Shown in pieces: positions 44,044 to 57,224 of a DNA stretch of 64,000 nucleotides (its first letter is position 1; each line of letters starts with the position of its first letter). The DNA comes from Anoplolepis gracilipes (lineage: Eukaryota > Arthropoda > Insecta > Hymenoptera > Formicidae), in assembly GCF_047496725.1 (NCBI RefSeq), contig NC_132984.1, positions 8,327,001-8,391,000 of the forward strand, written 5' to 3'. The translations under genes and the position numbers were made by a program. The notes under the pieces were generated by a model. That model was not told the DNA's origin. It saw nothing but the letters and a program-made list of their open reading frames with translations, and ran no database searches.

Positions 44044-44607
44044 GTTTGCTTTGTTGATGATAAACCAAAACTAAAGAATCATCATGAATTTGACTTAAAT
44101 TTGTTTGTATCAAAGGAATGTCTCTCTTTGAACGGTGTTTTCAATAACACGTGTTTTCATTAGTTTTTCTAATTGTTGACATTGACGTCGTACAATTATA
44201 TGTAATGTAAATAATGCGTGTATGTGTACGTGTGCGTGCGTGCATGTGTAATGTTTATGTATGTGTGTAATGTGTGAGCGATGTCGATTGTCCATTTTGA
44301 ACATTTTGCAGACATTCATACATTAAACGTTTTTTTTCGAAACTTGTAAGAGATAATTAAATTAAGTTCTAATAAAAGTTGTTTCTTTTTCGAAGCTCTA
44401 TCCAATGATACCCCATTCGACCTATATTCCCATTTGAAATTTCAAAGTTGACCCAAGTAACACCTACTTCCGGTTTATACCGGAAGTTGGAACTATCATC
44501 AATGAATACTTTGGGTGCCCTTTAGTAATGAAAATTTTTTCCCTAACTTTCTATGACGTTTCATTGCTGAGAAAAAACGGCTGGCACGGGTGGTCTGAAT
44601 CACCCTA
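44044..44607 (-). mobile_element. 5' region and terminus of the Tc1/mariner-like element
   Basis: Includes a GT/TG-rich run (44215-44275) and the terminal 295 bp (44312-44607) ending CGGGTGGTCTGAATCACC, which is duplicated in inverted orientation at 30822-31118. Confidence 0.7.
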
Positions 44608-45984
44608 TATGTAGATGATAAAACATTATATTTTATTTATTTATTTAGAGACGTATTTATTTTATCAAACATACAGAAACAAATCATACTCTACTGTTTT
44701 GTCTGACTTTCATCATTTGAAATAATAACTGCTAGAGAAACTTATACGAATAAAACTTTTTAGAAAATAATTTATTATGTCTCACAGAATAATGTTTCCG
44801 TAAGCATAAGGGATATTCATATAATGTGAAGAAAACTATATTTTCTACTAAGAAATGCATATAACGTAATATATGGAAATAAAGCCAATTGAATATGGAT
44901 ATAACATTAATATTTTTACATGTCATTGAATGTCAGAAAATGTCAAATGAATTTCTCACACATTGTTACTGACAACTTTTATACAATAGATAACTATTGT
45001 CAGAGCTGTTTTCGTGTTCTAACGAGATATAATATTAAGATATTGAAATAATTTTGTTTCATATAAGTGGTAAGATATAATAAATAAATATTGTTTAATA
45101 AAGAAATTTTAGTGATCTTAGTGATCAGACCAGTGTGTGCATAACTTTTTAATTAAAAGTATTTTCAACATTTTTCAAATAAAGAGATGTATTATAATTA
45201 TATAATATATCACAACACGTACACACACACACACACACATTATAATATTTCATAAATTTATATATATTATTTTCTGTTTACAAAGGAAAATATTATAAAT
45301 AATCGAAAAATCTATAAGTTTGTTTCTTTAATTTAAAACTTAAACATTGTTTCTCTATTAGTTTCCAGTCTCTATATTTGATTTTGTTTTAAATTTTTTG
45401 GATAAAGTTATCCGTTTATAAATATTAAAAGTTAAGTAATAGTTTTACTTATACATACTAAATTTTTTAAGAGGGTATCTTACTCTCTATGAGAGAAATT
45501 GGCTTGTCAGATAATTTTTTTAAAGAAAACTTGGTCGATTTCACTTATATCGATTAATTTTAATTTTGGTTTAATCTATATCTATATTTTTTAAATAATA
45601 TTTTTTAATCGACTCAAATTATTTAATTTTATTCTAAAACTTTTCACTCACATTTATATTTAAAAAGTTTTTACAATAAAATATAAAATATTTTTCTTGT
45701 TTTATAATTTTGAATATAACACTAAACTGTTGCTTAATCTAACTCTAATGATTATTATCATTACTAATTTATTTGCCATATTAAGAGATTATTATGGTTA
45801 ATTTTATTAACCGTAATAACCATCTTTAATAACATGCTTATTACATCTGTTACACATCTATTACATATTTATTATACATTTATTATTTATATTTGTCAAA
45901 AAATCGTTTTGTACATATAGAAAAACATTATATGTGTTATATGCATAACACATAATGCAATTCCCAAACGCAATTATGAGCCGA
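44608..45984. other. AT-rich spacer
   Basis: No gene recognised. A short (CA)n run lies at about 45222-45238. Confidence 0.6.
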
Positions 45985-46245
45985 TTCCACCAACGTCAGT
46001 TAACTTTAATCAACTCAGTTCATTCAAAACTCAAATTCATATTCATTTCTTTCTCTTAAACTTATCTGAAAGAAGCAAAGATATAAGATCTGTTCTTTTT
46101 AGCTGAACTGGCTGCACTAGTGCAGAGTTTATCTTCTTTTTTCTGCATTGGAAAGAGAAAGATAAATTCTGAACTAGTGCAGTCAGCTAAAAAGAACAGA
46201 TCTGTAGTTTGAACCAAGAATAAAGTTAACCGACGTTGATAAAAT
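45985..46245. mobile_element. MITE-like palindrome
   Basis: AGATCTGTTCTTTTTAGCTG and CACTAGTGCAGAGTTTATCTT on the left are mirrored by AAGATAAATTCTGAACTAGTGC and CAGCTAAAAAGAACAGATCT on the right. Outer flanks CAACGTCAGTTAAC and GTTAACCGACGTTG extend the inverted repeat. Confidence 0.7.
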
Positions 46246-46489
46246 AGTCAGTTACGAAATTTAAAAGATATATAAAAAAGATATTGTATAAAAAACATAT
46301 ATAAAAAGATTTAAATATATTTATTTAAATACAAACATATTATGCATATGTTCTCCGGAGATATAAGTCAATCATATTAACTCTTATAGAGAGAAGGTTA
46401 ATAAATCTCATTTTTTTTAAAAGAAAGAAGATAATGAAAATTTTAAATTATTAGATCAAGATCGCTAGTAATCAGTTAATAGTAGGTAA

Positions 46490-47140
46490 TATGATTAGAA
46501 CGACCAAATAGCCAATAAATTCTTTATTTAATAATACGACGTTTCGACCATTTGGTTGTGGTCCTTTTCAAGTATCACTATAATGAATAACAAATTAATA
46601 ATAAATTAAGCACAGAAGATAAACACGACAAAATCGATCAAAGACATGAATTTGAGTGAGATAGCCCAGATATTTTACACAACGAGAAATTTATAAAAAA
46701 GAGAGAAATAGCCGAAATGTTTTTTATCAAGAACAACAACACAATAAACTTACAAAGAGACACAGAAAATCTAAATAATATTTACGACAAGATAATAAAA
46801 GTTGTTTAAAATGTTTTTTAAAAAATCGGCAGTTTAGTTTCAAGATTTGTTTTGACAAGATGTGTTTCGTCACTTGTTGGTTCGTCTTATTAATATTTAC
46901 AACAATGAAATGTTTAATTATCTTCCACGTGTACAACACATTGTTATACATCTTTGTTTCACTCGAATGTATGTACTAAGTTAATTTGTCTTTGATCGAT
47001 TTTGTCGCGTTTATCTTCTGTGCTTAATTTATTATTAATTTGTTATTCATTATAGTGATACTTGAAAAGGACCACAATCAAATGGTCGAAACGTCGTATT
47101 ATTAAATAAAGAATTTATTGGCTAGTTTGGTCATTCTAAT
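46490..47140. mobile_element. Short Penelope-derived element with inverted ends
   Basis: Ends are inverted (CCAATAAATTCTTTATTTAATAATACGACGTTTCGACCA at the left, its complement at 47070-47125). The middle encodes only the Penelope C-terminal tail (LHNEKFIKKR-like, then INLQRDTENLNNIYDKIIK, ending near 46808). Hammerhead-like cores sit at both ends (46538-46580 minus, 47058-47095 plus; GGACC/GGTC stem, GAAACG). Confidence 0.7.
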
Positions 47141-47611
47141 CAGATTACCTCTTAAGATAATGAAAGTTTCAGTAATTTCGAGCTATATATCGGTTTACAT
47201 TTTGCTTTGGAATTGCCTGCATATTTTTGTGCGCGCCTTTTATATATCATTTACATTATTATCTGTTATATCTACATGTCTTTTTGTGCTCGCCACCGAT
47301 ACACATTTTTTTCGCTATTGCAGTCGTCTTTCCGTATGTTATATTTTTCCTTTTTTATTTATAAAAAGTCTTATTGTTATTACGTCACCCAACTATGTTT
47401 TAATTTGAGATTGTTTGTCTGTTTGATTGTTTGTCAGATTGTTTGTTTGTTCAATTTGTTTGTCTGTTATTTGCCTTTTCTTGAGAAAGTTTTGTGGTTG
47501 ACGAGGCTTTACTTCGCGTAATATTTCGATTTACATACATTTGGAATGTTTTTAATTCGTTATCATAATTCATCGCTTTGACCATCTAATTTCTAATACA
47601 TTTATCGGCTT

Positions 47612-47645
47612 ACTGAAGAGGATCCAGTCAAGGACCGAAATGTTT
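47612..47645 (+). ncRNA. Hammerhead-like core of another Penelope fragment
   Basis: CTGAAGA, a GGATCC/GGACC stem and GAAATG are in hammerhead order. It lies about 270 bases upstream of the desaturase ATG and has no adjoining RT sequence. Confidence 0.5.
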
Positions 47646-47911
47646 AATATTAATTTTTTAGGAATTCTTGATTTCTATTATATTTTTTAGTGTTTATGTA
47701 TTTTCGAGAATTGTACTTATATGAGATAAATATAATACATACATTCGCTCCTAAAGCCCATTTGTTCTTTCAAAAAGAGTATTTAGCTACCATATTGCTA
47801 CCATATAGCTACCATATTGCTTCTGATAAAACGACATACATTTTATATACAAACGTGATAATCATGTTTCTTGAATTTTTCAGAAAAAATTATTTGTTTA
47901 CATTCAAGAAA

Positions 47912-50900
47912 ATGGATACTGATATGTCAATTTCTCAACGTTGTACTACTACAATGGTATACACGAACAAAGTTGTGACCGACGATGTGGGAAACCTCAT
48001 AAAAAGTATAAATAATGATATTGATGTCATCGATAAAAAACCTGAAACGATGAAATCAGATTTCTTTAATTTTAAAACTGACATAATATGGTATATTGTT
48101 TTGCAAGTCGCTTTATTGCACGGCATTGGCATTTATGGTATATTTACTTTCAACTATTTGGAAAATCCGATGACTACATTGTGGAGTAAGTATCTTGAAA
48201 GTTTGATATATTTGATATTCCTATATAAATCTAAAGAAGAGATTTTGAAAATATGTTCCATTTAAATCTTGACGCGCTCCTCAGAATGATATATTCGGAA
48301 TGAAGTCACAGTAGGCGAAATTGGCGAAACTTTCATACGATGAAATGTTCAGATAATTATATTAATGACAAAACAATTAATGATACTAATATCTTCCATT
48401 ATTTGATACTCATAAAAATTCATACAGATAAGTTTTAAAAGGATGCATTCAGGGTTTATTTACACAGTAATTGCAGAATCATTAAATAATGAATGTTTGT
48501 GATTTTAATATATTTGTATGTTTTGTATACTTTAGAGCTATTAAATCCGTCCCATACTTACTACCTCCCTTCCATACTAGAATCGATTATTCAATTGACA
48601 TATTTGTTGAATGTGGTGATTAATATTATAAAATATAAGCAATTTTTTGAAAATATCGATAATTTAACTAGTCTCTCTACATATATTATTTTGTTTGCAA
48701 ATATGATTTTATATTTTAGTTATTTTATATATTATTTTAGATACAAATACTATCTTAAAAATCATATTACGTACAATAAATATAATTTCTTATTTTTTAA
48801 ATATTTTTTATAAATATAATTTCTTATTTTTAAGTAATCGGCATGTACATCATATCTAATTTTGGCGTATCTGCTGGTGCACACCGACTTTGGAGTCACA
48901 AGTGTTATAAAGCTAAATTACCATTAAGAATTTTACTTCTAATATGCTTCAGCGCATGTGCACAGGTATCTTTAATCATTTTATCTCATTGTCAGTATAT
49001 TTTCATTATTGCGACTTTATACATATTATATATGATATTTATACGAAATTTATATCATGATATTTATACGTGATATTTATATATGATATTTATACAGAGA
49101 ATTTATATTATGATATTTATATATGATATTTATATAGAACGTTAAAAATTAATTTTATTTTATTAAAATTAATTAATTTAATTTTGATAATTTTATTAAA
49201 ACAATTTTATAAAATTTAATTTTGTTAAAATTAATTAATTAAATTTTACTATGGAAATTAAAATTACTATGAAAATATAAAAATGTCCACAGTTATAAAA
49301 ACAGAACATTTTTTGTATCTTACAAAAGTGTGAAAGTAAATAGTATTTTACAAATTAAATTTTATGATGCAATCAAATAAATGTATCTTGTATAAATAAA
49401 ATTTTATTGGAATGTTTATCTTATTGAGATTTTTACTAAGATTGAAAAGCTTAAAAAATGTCCACTCCCAGTAAAAAAAAGTAATTAAAAAATTTAAATT
49501 GAGATTAGAGAAGCTATAATAATGTTTTATGTATTATATTTTTGTTTCATAGAAATGTCTTTGTTGTTCACAGAGTACAATATGCAAATGGGTGAAAAAT
49601 CATCGTATGCATCACAAATATTGTGATACTGATGCTGATCCTCACAATACTCAGCGTGGATTCTTTTTTACGCATGTTGGTTGGGTGGTTGTAAAGGAAC
49701 ATTTGGAATTTACTGAAAAAAGCAAGCAGCTCGATTTATCAGATATTATGTCGGATCCCGTCGTAGCTTTTGGCGAAAAGTAAAGAATATTTCGTTTATT
49801 TGTCATAAATTATAGAATAAATTTGTATTTTTTGCATACAATAACGTAAATAAATTTCGACAAATATATCATATTCTTGTGATATATAATGCAAAAATTT
49901 CATTTTACTTCTTATAAGTAAGTTTTAATTTACTTCTTTGTAAATTCGAAATGTTTTTATATCTAAGAAAAATTTCAATAGATTTTTTAGTAAAATGCAT
50001 ATATAGGATACTTGGATGATCTCTAAATGTTCAGAGTATAACATTTTTCTAGACATTTTTTACTACTTCAACTCTTCTTCGGCTTCATTCTACCTACGGC
50101 ATTACCCGTGTATTTTTGGAATGAGACATGGAGTAGAGCTATAATATCGCAAGTATTTATACGATACATGATCACTCTAAATTCTGTGTGGACCATCAAC
50201 AGCATCGCTCATGCGTGGGGTACTAGACCATACGATAAGTATGTAATTCGCACGCATAATTGCAATACTTAAAATTACTGCCTGCGACAAACAAATAAGC
50301 TACAAATCTTTAACATAATTTTTCGCACTGAAGAGAATCTCATTGAAACGTATGCGCACTCAAAAGCAAAATCATTTCGACTAATATTATTTTTATTTTA
50401 AGTTTATTTTTATGTAATATTTTGATACTCAACATTAATTACACTATATATTCATCAAATCTCTGTACAATATGTGATTTATAAATTTGTGATCCCAATG
50501 CTCTTACCGCCAATTGATTAATAATGTCTTTAACATAATTGTTCGTCAACAACAACAAAGTAATAATTTTATATAACAAAATATTATCGTATCGTTAATA
50601 AATTTTCTTAAGAAAGTTAGTTTTCTGTTTACATTAAGCTCTTGTAATCTTTATGACATAATTAAAGTAGAGGCTTAATGTTTAATCTCTCTTTTATTTC
50701 TTATATTGATAATATTCAATGTTATGTTTGATAACATGTTTTTCATTTTTTAGAAATATAAAACCGGCGGACAATAATTTTGTGAATTACGTGACAATGG
50801 GAGAAGGATATCACAACTATCATCATGTGTTCCCATGGGATTACAGATCGGCTGAAACCGGAAACAACATAATGAATTATACCACATTCTTTATCGACAT

Positions 50901-51033
50901 TTTTGCGAAATTAGGATTAGCCTACGATCTTAGATACCCGTCCCTAGATTTGATAAAAAACATTGTATTAAATAGAGGTGACGGAACACATCCCATGTTG
51001 TCCGGCAAAGTACCAACATCGAAATTCGATTAA
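47912..51033 (+). CDS. Acyl-CoA desaturase, five coding exons
   Basis: Exons 47912-48185, 48835-48965, 49574-49779, 50053-50238 and 50754-51033 join to 358 codons, the usual insect length, with GT-AG introns and preserved phases. All three histidine boxes are present: HRLWSH (exon 2), HRMHHK (exon 3) and HNYHH (exon 5), plus NSIAHAWGTRPYDK in exon 4. Hydrophobic segments in exons 1, 2 and 4 fit the four-helix ER membrane topology. The enzyme inserts a cis double bond into a fatty acyl-CoA using cytochrome b5 and oxygen at a di-iron centre; in insects this feeds lipids, cuticular hydrocarbons and pheromones. ATG 47912 is chosen as it gives the short cytosolic N-terminus; the frame is open upstream. 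AATAAA follows near 51057. Substrate regioselectivity cannot be told from sequence alone. Confidence 0.92.
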
Positions 51034-51234
51034 TATAGTCAAAAAAAGAAAAATAAATAAAAATAAAGCAAGAAACATTATAAAAATAAAAGTTATATAA
51101 TCAAAAAAAGAAATAATAAATATATTAATCTTTGAAGATGTATTTGTATGTTATAATCTTTTTATTTGTTTTATTGACAATACAATTGTTTTAAATGTAA
51201 TATGAATTAATGAAATATATCAGTGATTAATGCG

Positions 51235-51279
<45 letters not shown>

Positions 51280-52395
51280 CATTATACGACACCTTATCAC
51301 CTAACTCTTTACATGAATAATATATACTTCATGTTATATGTTACGTCCGGTAGACTCCACGATTCTTTTCTTTCATGAAATATTAATTATCAATGAATAT
51401 CTGATAGGCGAGACGAGAATTTCAAACCGTAAGATAACGAATGCTAGAAACTGAGCCATGCATAAACATTCAAAAGACTCTCTAGCTTACTTAGGAAATT
51501 TTTAAATAAAACAATCACTGTAAATTGAGATCGTTGTTTAAAACTAGAGTCATATGTAAATTGGAGAACGGTAACGAAAACTGAAACCACTTGATATGAG
51601 TGCTCGCCTAACAGATCCTTGGATAATAAATTCTATAGAATATAGCAACAAGCGATAACTTCCTCGGACTGTATCAAACTCTCCATTGTTTAAGACCAAA
51701 AGTCTCTGATAAAAATATGTACCAATAGGCAAAAGCTTCTGAGGTTCGAAACCGAAACCCCACCAAGTATATGGGGGGCGTTAATTAAAATTTTTATTCA
51801 TCAAATTATTCAATTGAGAGGAGGTAGTAGAACTTTGCGTTACGCAAGAAAAATCATTCAAACCAGCAGTCGATTTCTAGCGGTCAGTCAATTTTCAGCA
51901 GTCAATCCACTTTAAACAGTCAGTTTGTTTTCATCAATCAAATATTCACTATTGTAATTGTTACACCATACTCGTGATCTAGTTTTCTTCATTTTGATTT
52001 TAAATATATAGCCTCGGAGTATCTTTTCCGCGACATCTATTTGTTATTCTATAATTTATTTCTTCATGAAAATGAGTTCAAACTTAATAGTGTGAGTGTG
52101 ACTTGTTATAATTCTCTGATGGATGTCTATCATCAACTTTTTCACGGATAATTGGAAATCAATATTCGTTGACCCCAGCCATTATTGTTTTATCTACGTC
52201 CGCATTTGTCAACAAATAGTGAGTTCAAATTTAAACAATTTTATTTTTTGTTTTATCCTATTATCTCATTTAAATTTAAATAATACTTAGTTTTTCTACA
52301 AAATCTTTCGTTCTTTTAAAATCACTAAACCACGTACTTAGATCCACTTATGCACATTCTTGAAATTAATCATTGTATTTCTCTGTTTCATTTCT
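51034..52395. other. Desaturase 3' flank with (TTA)n
   Basis: AATAAA signals near 51050-51060, a (TTA)n microsatellite at 51237-51280, then unassigned sequence with short frames only. Confidence 0.7.
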
Positions 52396-52414
52396 AAATT
52401 CCGATTTACTTTTC

Positions 52415-52770
52415 TCCTTGCGGGTACCTGTGCAAAACTGGTATTTCACATACTGGCACAAAATACACGTATAGGCAATACTCGCGATTTCTTTCTATTT
52501 TTCTCTGCGGGTACCTGTATATTTTTGCAGAACCGGTATCTCACATATTGGCACAAAATAGGCAATTAGACAGAACTCACAATTTCTTTCTATTTTTGTC
52601 TGCGGGTACCTGTGTATTTTTGCATAATCGGTATCTCACATACTGGCACAAAATACGCGATTAGGCAAAACTCGCAATTTTTATCTATTTTTCTTTGTGG
52701 GTATCTGTGTATTTTTGTAAAACTAGTATTTCACATACTGGCACAAAATACGCGTAGGTAATACCCTCAA
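52415..52770 (+). repeat. Tandem repeats of about 95 bp, four units
   Basis: GCGGGTACCTGT and CACATACTGGCACAAAATAC recur at about 52421, 52508, 52603 and 52698. Confidence 0.85.
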
Positions 52771-52949
52771 CATCCTAATTATCTCTCTTTCCTTTTCTTT
52801 CTTTCGAAATATAACGATTTATTACAATTTCAATATTTTCTTCTCTTTCATTCTTAATAGTAGAACATCAAGGTAATTATTAAAGAATTGCTCGAAGAAT
52901 ATATAAAATTATCAATAAACAAATAGTTTTTGTGGCTCGGGCTTGGTTA

Positions 52950-53280
52950 ATATTATATATATATATACATGTATAAGTATATATATATGTATATAATATT
53001 GCAAAAGAATTTTGGTCCATGATGTTATAAAAATATATATGTATATAATGTATGTATATAAGTATGTATATGTATATAATATTAAAAATATATATGTATA
53101 TAATATGTGTAATATAACATGTATATAATATGTGTATAATACGTGTATAAATATGTATATAATATATGTATACAATATTATTCCAAAAGAATTTTGGTCC
53201 ATGATATTATACAAATGTGTATGTGTATAATGTATGTATATAATACATGTTATTGTAAAGTTAATATTAAAAAATTGATA
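52950..53280. repeat. TA/TGTATA-rich repeat
   Basis: Alternating TATATGTA runs with two copies of AAAAGAATTTTGGTCCATGA (53002 and 53185). Open frames here are low-complexity artefacts. Confidence 0.75.
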
Positions 53281-54060
53281 TAAAATGTTCATGAAATTGA
53301 TACAAAAATTATATGTAACACATATCCGGAAAAAAAAATAAACTCTGGTTTTACTTTTTAAAAAAGTTTATACATATCTTATTTCTTTATACATGTTCCC
53401 CTAAAATAAGAATTGAAGTAACAAATAATATAATAAAAATTTATACAATACTTACCATACATTACTACAAACACATATACACAAAACGTTTATAATTAAG
53501 TACAATAGAAAAAATAGTAGGAATAATTGTAAAATATTAGAAGAAAAAGAAAGAGAGAGAGGATCTTCTCTTTTTTCTAATTTAATATTTATTCCTAAAT
53601 ACACTCACCTGCAAAAAAAACGGGCCACCCAAATTAAGTACAAATTTTTTAACATCTTCCAATAGCGATAACTCGGCCAAAAATCATCGTATCGGGATGG
53701 GCCAAAATGCAAATAAAAGCTTAAACATTCCTTTAAATAACAAAAAAATTCAGAATTTTTTTATAATAAATATTACAAAATGGGGGACCTTAAGACGAGA
53801 CCTTAAAAAATGAGGAAAAAAATTTTTTTTTTAAACTATTGCGCAGCTAAGTGGAGCCGACTGCCTGGTGCAAAACTGTATAAGTTTTGAAGTTTATTCA
53901 ATTCCTAACAAATCCATATTTTGTCCATTTTTCTACGACGATTTTTTAATGCCAATTTGTAGATCTTTCGTGAGTGCGTGCGTGTACATTATGTATGCGT
54001 GTGTCCTGCTCTTGGCGTTACCCAGGATCAACGGCGTGCACGTAGCAGGAATCTGATCCC
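53281..54060. other. Spacer, possible element fragment
   Basis: AT-rich to 53600, then CACTCACCTGCAAAAAAAAC and unassigned sequence that resembles a transposon end. No gene supported. A (GT)n run follows at 54061-54090. Confidence 0.4.
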
Positions 54061-54197
54061 GTGTGTGTGTGTGTGCGTGCGTGCGTGCGTGTGTGGATCG
54101 CGGGTGTTACATAAGTACGGAGGTCATCAACCAGAAAAGAAGGGGGAACGAGTGCAATTTTAAAGATTTTATTCTAGTTGGTATTCGTTACAATAGT

Positions 54198-54204
54198 TTA
54201 TTCA
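54198..54204 (-). terminator. Poly(A) signal for the minus-strand ORF
   Basis: AATAAA on the minus strand about 55 bases downstream of the stop at 54257. Confidence 0.45.
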
Positions 54205-54256
54205 AAAAAAAAAAAAAAAAAAAAAATAATAAAAATTTAAAAAAGTGTAATATGTG

Positions 54257-54727
54257 TTACGACGCGATTTTGACGTCCTCGAAGACGCTATCTATCAGGT
54301 TGAGGAGAGCGGAATCGGACATAGATGAAAGCTTCGATTCTAGAGAGGGGAGCGCGAAGGTGTCAAGATCTGCTGGAGAATATTCCAGAGAGGAGTCGGG
54401 TAATTCTATCATGTAGTTCGACGAATTATCCGAGAGAATCACGGACGAGGAATCAAAAAAGGTTGGGGGAGACGACGGCGGTGAGTCATCGAATATGTCG
54501 ATGACCGAAGGTGAAAGGGGTACGGGGGAATATGATGGGGAAGGAAAATCTATTTCAGGGTAATAATGCGTAGATGGGAAAAGCGTCTTCAATGGGGTGG
54601 AACAGCGCGGGTACTGCGGGGAAGAAGGGGGAGAATCAAAACTGTTGTTTTCGCACACGATCGTGTCGTCCGATCTATGGTCTCGGTTGGCTCGCGAGAA
54701 TCGGCGGGTCGGCGCGATTTTAGGCAT
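54257..54727 (-). CDS. Unrecognised Ser/Pro-rich acidic protein, 156 residues
   Basis: Starts MPKIAPTRRFSRANRDHRSD, a basic N-terminus, followed by Ser/Pro/Asp-rich repeats (FDSPPSSPQYPR, FDDSPPSSPPTFF) and an acidic hydrophobic C-terminus (SDSALLNLIDSVFEDV). It is probably disordered except for the C-terminal helix; no known domain. A TATA box at 55058-55064 and AATAAA at 54204 on the same strand support a small intronless transcription unit. A GTAAGT at about 54798 raises the possibility of an upstream exon, but no fitting acceptor is visible. GC content exceeds the flanks. It could be a host orphan gene or part of an unknown element. Confidence 0.5.
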   Translation of the reverse strand: MPKIAPTRRFSRANRDHRSDDTIVCENNSFDSPPSSPQYPRCSTPLKTLFPSTHYYPEIDFPSPSYSPVPLSPSVIDIFDDSPPSSPPTFFDSSSVILSDNSSNYMIELPDSSLEYSPADLDTFALPSLESKLSSMSDSALLNLIDSVFEDVKIAS

Positions 54728-55057
54728 TTAATAAAAGAACAGGGTTAAATAAAGGGAAAAGAAACGACGGCAAAAAGAGAGAAGGAAAATAGACTTACTA
54801 CTTAGGCAGATTTCGTTGTGTTTCAGCTGCTGGTCAGGTTGTGGTTTAGCTGTGGCTTTTGTTCGACGGGTGGTCGTTGTTGAGCACTGACTCTAATTGT
54901 TTTCAAGATTTAACCAGAACTTGATATGTGAAGTGAATTTTTTGGGTCAGCGAACGACCGAAATAAGTATGAGCGAGAGTAACTGTGTTGAATGACTCTA
55001 ATGCTGCACTATTGACTGATTTGAATTTTGTGAGTCTGTAATGCGCGAGTCTTTCCT

Positions 55058-55064
55058 TTTTATA
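55058..55064 (-). promoter_or_regulatory. TATA box candidate for the minus-strand ORF
   Basis: TATAAAA in ATTTAATATAAAAAGG on the minus strand, about 330 bases upstream of the ATG. A TCAGTC initiator-like motif lies about 45 bases downstream (55019-55014). Confidence 0.4.
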
Positions 55065-55239
55065 TTAAATCTTGAGGGCGTGTTAACAATTTTGGACGGG
55101 AGTATTTTTGAGATTTTGACGTGTAAAATGTTGTCGTTCGATGAGATCCTTCTCCTCCTTATTTTTGATTGTTGCTGATTGGTGAGCTCTGTACGGCCTC
55201 TTAGGAAATTTGGAGATTCTTCATTTGGTTGTCTCCTGG

Positions 55240-55885
55240 GATTATGCAGCTGTTTTTGTCCATTTATTTATTTAGGGGATCTCGCTATCGATCCTTTTCG
55301 GTCATTTCTTTGAACATCGATTTCAATGTTTAAAACATTTTTTCGTTCCGCGGCCCTTTTATGACTGGTCGGGCAATTATTGCTTCATCTTTATAGGAGG
55401 TAAAGACGTGAAGCCGACAGTGCGTAGCGGCATTATTTGTTTCTTTCTTAAGATTATGCAGCTGTGTTTGTCTATTTATTCATTTAGAGGATCTCACTAT
55501 CGGTCCTTTCCGGTCGTTTCTTTGGACATCGTTTTCAATGTTTAAAATATTTTTCGTCGCGCGATCCTTTTTATGATTGGTCAGGTGATTCTTACTTCAT
55601 CTTTATAGGAGGTAAAGGCGTGGAGCCGACAGTACATAGCGGCATTATTTGTTCGTTTCTTAAGATTATGCAGTTGCGTTTGTTCTGTTTCGTTGTTTTA
55701 GAGGATTTCGTTATTGATCCCTTCCGGTATTTGTTTAGATATAGTTTTTAGTAGGTCTAAACATTATTTGATAATAACGGTTTTTTTCTATTGCGCGACC
55801 CGTTTTTTTTTTGTGACCGATCGGACGATTATTGTTTCATTTTCGTGGGAGGAAAAACGTGGAGCCGACAAGACGTAACACATAT
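55240..55885 (-). repeat. 212-bp tandem repeats, three units
   Basis: GATTATGCAG recurs at about 55240, 55452 and 55664. Each unit also contains GAGGATCT(C), a CTTTATAGGAGGTAAAG segment and GGAGCCGACA. The array sits upstream of the minus-strand ORF. Confidence 0.85.
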
Positions 55886-57220
55886 ATGATTTTATTTAAT
55901 TATCATATTATCATATATAACTATATTTGGCAAGATATGGTCAGATATTGACAAAATCCATATATGGCCAATTTTATATGGACTTTTTTTCCCGGGTATG
56001 CAACTCATTATTCGTTATTTATACCTGTATTAAAGAATTGTCATAAGAAAATATAAATAAGCCGCCTGCAAAATGCAATTAATAAGATTGTAATTATTTA
56101 TATCAGTTTAATTTCTGATACCCCATATAAAGGATTCAAATATATTAAACTGATTCTTGAAAAATTGGATCAATTGATTATACATATATAATTAAATATA
56201 TAAGTTTGATTATGTCATATTTGATTACATATAATTACATTATATTTTATTGTGTTACATTTTATTGTATATTATATTATATTTTATTTTATATCTAATG
56301 CATATAATCATATTTGTTTATATAAGATCATATCGCGCCATTTTTAGGATATAATTATATATAGCCAATTAGATATAATCATATATAATTACATAAGTCT
56401 ATTTTTTCTCGGATATATAATATATAAAGCACGCACGCACGCATATGTTATATTGTATCAATATGCAAGTATCTTTGTGCGTCATTTTTTATTAGTAATA
56501 TCGGAAATCATTGTTGAAAATGTTGCAACTTAGAATAGACTTTGACAAAAGAAATGGCATGCTAAATATCATTTTTTTTAATAACAAATGCCGTTCTTTT
56601 TAATAACAATTACAAAAGTTATTACTCATGATAACTACAGCATTTCCGAGATATCAGCAACAATAAATAAAGTAATAACTTAAATAATTATCAGCAATTT
56701 TATTTTATGGATTTCTTAATCAATTTGTCTCTTATTTTAATAATATATGTAAATTCTGTACAATCTTAAAGTAGAAAATTTTGTAGAAAATAAAACCGTA
56801 GAAACGCACATATTTTATTATACTACGGATATTACAACTTTAATTAAATATAATAGAACAGCAAATTACTAACACAAATTAAATTATTAATAAAATAGAA
56901 ATACAAGATGTTAACTTCATAATCTAAAGAGACTGCAGAAATTAGACTGAACTGTACTTATTTTGTATTTACTTATCAGCAGGATGAATGCTTATAGTTA
57001 ACATTGGACGCACGAGCGTCTATTACATAGAGCAAACCTTGGGATGTGAATAAATAAATATTACAAATAAAAAATCCATACAAAGTTATATGAAGCATGA
57101 CTTCAACAAAATTGAATAATTTATACGTAGCGTACATCTATATACATATGTATTACATTAGTATACGATTGTCGCATTCACGCGACGATCTTTGCCACTT
57201 TAATCACGTGGATAGTGCTT
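55886..57220. other. AT-rich spacer
   Basis: TATATAATCATAT-type low-complexity sequence to about 56420, then AT-rich DNA without genes. Confidence 0.6.
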
Positions 57221-57224
57221 GAAC

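Noticed and set aside
47118..47521. Hydrophobic ORFs just upstream of the desaturase
   Set aside because: AT-rich chance frames with no domain, overlapping each other in two frames.
48493..48813. 106-codon ORF between desaturase exons 1 and 2
   Set aside because: Lies wholly in intron 1; the desaturase frame is continuous without it.
52912..53292. 126-codon Tyr/Ile-rich minus-strand ORF
   Set aside because: Translation of TA/TGTA low-complexity repeats.
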